From: Candidatus Thiodiazotropha taylori | Lineage (GTDB): Bacteria; Pseudomonadota; Gammaproteobacteria; Chromatiales; Chromatiaceae | NCBI GenBank assembly: GCA_019100305.1 | Contig: JAHRHW010000177.1 | Location: forward strand, 1-8,590 | DNA: 8,590 nucleotides | Direction: 5' to 3' | Shown: piece by piece, positions 5,924-8,590 of the stretch | Layout of the letters: the number at the start of each line of letters is the position of its first letter | Numbering within the stretch: the first letter of the stretch is position 1 | Program-made: the position numbers and the translations under genes | The notes under the pieces: generated by a model | The model's input: the letters and a program-made list of their open reading frames with translations, nothing else | What the model was told of the DNA's origin: nothing | Databases searched by the model: none

Positions 5924-6090
5924 GGCTTAGGGCCGTTATCCCGACACGGACACCAGAAGATCGTCACGCCTCAAGCGGATCGGATAGGCTGGTGACGCCA
6001 AAAGGAGAATGCTAGCTCAGGGTTACCCCTGAGGTTGTAAAACTGGATTGCGCGGGCAGCTACCCTCAAAAGTTAGAGTACTGCCTGCCA
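5924..6090. ncRNA. Intergenic region with three stem-loops
   Basis: Between the convergent small gene and the c-di-GMP gene are three hairpins in a row. The first is CGTCAC+GCCT (5962-5971) with AGGC+GTGACG (5986-5997, two-base bulge). The second is CTCAGGG (6016-6022) with CCCTGAG (6027-6033), a perfect 7-bp stem with a 4-base loop. The third is GGCAG (6055-6059) with CTGCC (6081-6085) and a smaller inner stem. None is followed directly by a T-run on either strand. They could be a structured 3' end stabilising one or both messages, a Rho-independent end of unusual form, or a small RNA. Structure is seen; the RNA itself is inferred. Confidence 0.35.
6016..6033. repeat. Perfect 7-bp stem-loop
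   Basis: CTCAGGG and CCCTGAG enclose the 4-base loop TTAC. It is the most stable-looking of the three hairpins between the convergent genes and works in either transcript direction, about 60 bases beyond the c-di-GMP gene's stop codon. On the minus strand the nearest T-run is about 11 bases further on, too far for a standard terminator. Confidence 0.45.
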
Positions 6091-8541
6091 TCAGCTCTCG
6101 TTGACATCCGCCGGCTTTCGAGTCCTCTCCCCGCCGGAATCCAAACCAGAAGATTCTCTACAGAATTTCACCATGTCACTTCCGCTCATGGGTTTGGAAT
6201 AGTGATAGCCCTGAATCATATCGCACCCCTCCTGTTGCAATATCCTGAGCTGCTCGCCACTTTCAACCCCTTCTGCAACCGTTTTGATATCAAGACTGCT
6301 GGCCAATCTGATAATCGAAACACAGACCTTCCGGTGCTTCTCATTCTGGTGGATATCCTGGACAAACTCCCGGTCGATCTTTATCACAGAAACAGGCATC
6401 CAGTTGAGGTAGGCCAACGATGAGTACCCAGTACCAAAGTCGTCGATGGCCATGTGAAATCCGTGATCGGCGAGACTTTTCAACAGCTTCATCGTACTCT
6501 CAGCCTTTTCCATTAACATCGACTCAGTGACTTCCAACTCAATGTTGTTTGCTGGCACGCCTTGGTCACCACAGATCTCCAGCAGGGTAGAGAGAAAATC
6601 TTCTGAGCGTAGCTGAGAAGCTGAAATATTGACGGCCATCTTGAGCTCAGGATTGATCTGAAGAAGCTCTTTTGTCTTTGAAACGGCCTGCTGCAACACC
6701 CATTTACCCAGACTATTGATCAAGCCCGACTTCTCGGCTACCGGTATAAACTCCATTGGGCTCACTTCGCCCAAAACGCGGGATTTCCAGCGCAACAGAG
6801 ATTCGCAGCCAATAATTCGGTTGTCAGCCAGCAACAATTGAGGTTGAAAATTCAGTCTCAACTCCTGAGCGTCGATGGCGTACCGCAACTCATTATCGAT
6901 TTTTATTTTTTTTATCGCCTTCATTTCCAGCTTACGATTGAAAAAGCAGACAGAGTTCCGCCCATCCTCCTTCGCCTTGTACATTGCCATGTCGGCATGC
7001 CGTAAAAGGTTTTCGTAGGAGTTCCCATCTTCGGGGCTTACTGCGACGCCAAAGGAAGCGGAAATGGCCACTTCATTATCGAGAATGGTATAAGGTTGAT
7101 TCAACTGAGAGACCAAAGCGTGCAATCTTGCTTCGATATCATTCGGCTTGATATCTGGCATGAAGAGTACAAATTCATCCCCGCCCAATCGACTCAGTGT
7201 GTCTTTTTCCCGGATCAGGCGCTTCATACGCATCGCCACTTCCTGTAACAGCTTATCACCCACAGAGTGGCCCATCGTGTCATTGACTGCTTTGAAGTGA
7301 TCAAGATCGAAATAGACCAGCGCTGAGGTTGCACCACTCCTCATATCCGCATGCACAGCCTTCTCCACCCGATCGGCAAGTAGATACCGATTTGCCAACC
7401 CGGTCAGCACATCGTAGAAGGCGAGATTTTCAATTTCATCCTCTGTCTTCTTCTTTTGCGTAATATCTGTAAAGACAGCAATATAGTGGGTATTACTCTT
7501 AATCTCATCAACGATTTTACTGATGCTGAGCCACTCTGGGTAGATTTCACCTGATTTCCTGCGGTTCCAGATCTCCCCTTCCCAATGATTGTTTTGGTTG
7601 ATACTTTGCCACATGCGTTTGTAGAAATGGTGATCGTGTCGATTCGAGGCAAGCAGCCTTGGATCCTTTCCCAATACTTCTGATTCCGCAAAGCCTGTGA
7701 TGCGCTCAAAGGCATCGTTCACCGAAATGATCTTATTCTCCTCATTTGTCATAAGAATTGCGTCACGACTGAGTCGGAAGGCATTCAACACAAGGGTCAA
7801 CTGCTCTTCCTGGACTCTTTGACGTGTTACATCGGTAATCAGCTCACCGGTCCCTGAAGGAAAAGAGTTCTTCTTACCAATGATTGGAAAACGCGATATC
7901 ACATATCTGGACTCATCATGCACACTGGTTGAAAGCTCAACTTCATCACAAGAGGATAAACCTGTGATGAGTACTTTAGCTGATTTAGCCTCCTCTTTTA
8001 CCGCAACATCATAGGGCATCCATGACTCTCTGCGCCTACCAACGACCTCTTCATATTTCTTATTGTTTAATTTCAAAAAATCGCTGTTAGCAAAAGTGCA
8101 CACACCGTCTCTGTTGTAGGTAACCACTGACGCATCCAGATTATTCAAAATTGCCAGCAGGCTATTTTTATTGACGCCATCCTCCATATCTGACTTGTGC
8201 ACCTGTATTGTTACAAGCACCAAATCGCATGCCAGATTCGAGTCATAGGTTGCAGACAGGTGGAGATCAAGGTGATGCACAACACCGCTTTCTTGTTTGT
8301 AGCTCACATCCTCCACGCACAGTTTAGAATCTTTTCTCAGATTGGATAGCTTTTCCTTAAGCCGTAGTGTTTCATTCACGCCAAACAGCCTGAGCAGAAA
8401 ATGACCCTCCATCATCTCAGCGGTCCTGAAACCAAACAGATCCGACGCCTTTTTATTGGCCAACTTGATAACACTGAATTTATCGATAACAACCGCAGCA
8501 GATGGTTGATTCTCAAATAGGCTTTTATAGTGCATGGTCAT
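6091..8541 (-). CDS. PAS-PAS-PAS-GGDEF-EAL cyclic di-GMP enzyme
   Basis: An 816-residue soluble protein without membrane spans or signal peptide. Three PAS sensory domains lie at about 5-115, 125-240 and 250-362; the third is the most typical, with HWEGEIWNRRKSGEIYPEWLSI. GGDEF spans about 370-535, with the intact signature at 453-457 and an inhibitory-site RxxD (REKD, 444-447) five residues before it. EAL spans about 548-800. Its signature reads ESL (580-582) instead of EAL, and the other key elements are present: VNIS (Asn638), ELEVTES (668-674), DDFGTGYS (700-707), KIDR (Lys721), AEGVE (Glu757) and QGYHYSKP (Gln777). Both diguanylate cyclase and phosphodiesterase activities therefore look possible; which dominates cannot be read here. 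Start: an in-frame TGA at 8560-8562 limits the frame. ATG at 8541 is followed by ATG at 8535, and the weak AAAAAG is spaced better for the second, so Met3 may be the true start. Confidence 0.95.
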   Translation of the reverse strand: MTMHYKSLFENQPSAAVVIDKFSVIKLANKKASDLFGFRTAEMMEGHFLLRLFGVNETLRLKEKLSNLRKDSKLCVEDVSYKQESGVVHHLDLHLSATYDSNLACDLVLVTIQVHKSDMEDGVNKNSLLAILNNLDASVVTYNRDGVCTFANSDFLKLNNKKYEEVVGRRRESWMPYDVAVKEEAKSAKVLITGLSSCDEVELSTSVHDESRYVISRFPIIGKKNSFPSGTGELITDVTRQRVQEEQLTLVLNAFRLSRDAILMTNEENKIISVNDAFERITGFAESEVLGKDPRLLASNRHDHHFYKRMWQSINQNNHWEGEIWNRRKSGEIYPEWLSISKIVDEIKSNTHYIAVFTDITQKKKTEDEIENLAFYDVLTGLANRYLLADRVEKAVHADMRSGATSALVYFDLDHFKAVNDTMGHSVGDKLLQEVAMRMKRLIREKDTLSRLGGDEFVLFMPDIKPNDIEARLHALVSQLNQPYTILDNEVAISASFGVAVSPEDGNSYENLLRHADMAMYKAKEDGRNSVCFFNRKLEMKAIKKIKIDNELRYAIDAQELRLNFQPQLLLADNRIIGCESLLRWKSRVLGEVSPMEFIPVAEKSGLINSLGKWVLQQAVSKTKELLQINPELKMAVNISASQLRSEDFLSTLLEICGDQGVPANNIELEVTESMLMEKAESTMKLLKSLADHGFHMAIDDFGTGYSSLAYLNWMPVSVIKIDREFVQDIHQNEKHRKVCVSIIRLASSLDIKTVAEGVESGEQLRILQQEGCDMIQGYHYSKPMSGSDMVKFCRESSGLDSGGERTRKPADVNES

Positions 8542-8548
8542 ACTTTTT

Positions 8549-8563
8549 GTGATGCAGTATCAC
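8549..8563. promoter_or_regulatory. GTGAT-N5-ATCAC dyad at the c-di-GMP gene start
   Basis: GTGAT (8549-8553) and ATCAC (8559-8563) are perfect inverted copies around five bases, 8 bases before the ATG at 8541. A third half-site, GTGAT, is at 8579-8583, making an outer TATCAC (8558-8563) / GTGATA (8579-8584) pair. As RNA the inner dyad folds into a 5-bp hairpin just ahead of the weak ribosome site. It could be an operator or a translation-control hairpin. The spacing does not fit CRP (N6) or FNR (TTGAT-N4-ATCAA). Confidence 0.4.
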
Positions 8564-8590
8564 TCTTCATACCATGTGGTGATATTGACA

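Noticed and set aside
5734..5967. 77-codon minus-strand frame opposite the small Cys-rich gene
   Set aside because: It lacks upstream promoter or ribosome signals, while the plus-strand frame has a promoter and an ordered Cys pattern. Not fully excluded.
5960..6035. c-di-GMP (GEMM) riboswitch, suggested by GACGCCAAAAGG and GGGTTACC
   Set aside because: The conserved GCAAAGCC core and the tetraloop-receptor elements are missing. It lies downstream, not upstream, of the c-di-GMP gene. The resemblance is short enough to be chance.
8545..8566. CRP site at the c-di-GMP gene start
   Set aside because: TGTGA and TCACT are present but the spacer is 7 bases instead of 6, so the half-sites are out of register.

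Overview
The window looks like a stretch of gammaproteobacterial chromosome. The evidence is a GspA/GspB (ExeA/ExeB) type II secretion accessory pair, an RssA-type patatin esterase and a PAS-GGDEF-EAL signalling protein, at a moderate G+C content judged by eye. A free-living or symbiotic marine or sulfur-oxidising lineage would fit, but this is inference and the sequence does not fix a genus. I see no transposase, integrase, CRISPR array, rRNA or tRNA.

Layout from left to right. Positions 1-403 hold no complete gene: two frames stay open from the left edge and stop at 95 and 124, and a clean inverted repeat follows at 182-209. Two minus-strand genes come next, probably co-transcribed in the order HAD-family phosphatase (1400-2107) then patatin-like RssA protein (404-1357). 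A 298-base spacer (2108-2405) separates them from the gspA-gspB pair, also on the minus strand. gspA (3286-5133) encodes an inner-membrane AAA ATPase with a periplasmic peptidoglycan-binding end. gspB (2406-3284) follows after one base and encodes its membrane partner.

The stretch 5134-6090 is the least explained part. It begins with an AT-rich divergent region carrying two CRP-like sites, a 7-bp dyad, a possible minimal leader ORF and a 12-bp direct repeat. The repeat copies overlap the predicted -35 and the -10/+1 region of a small plus-strand gene (5723-5923). That gene encodes a 66-residue cysteine-rich protein I do not recognise. Three consecutive stem-loops follow at 5962-6085. The window closes with a large minus-strand gene (6091-8541) for a soluble three-PAS GGDEF-EAL protein that should make and/or degrade cyclic di-GMP. 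Its translation start lies beside inverted GTGAT/ATCAC half-sites.

Functionally, gspAB would help fit the secretin of a type II secretion system through the peptidoglycan. The c-di-GMP enzyme would connect a cytoplasmic sensory input to lifestyle decisions. The HAD and patatin proteins look like housekeeping hydrolases. Only the gspA-gspB link is strong; the other genes share a neighbourhood without a demonstrated common pathway. The best candidate for something undescribed is the small Cys-rich gene with its repeat-bearing promoter and structured downstream region. It is a candidate only.
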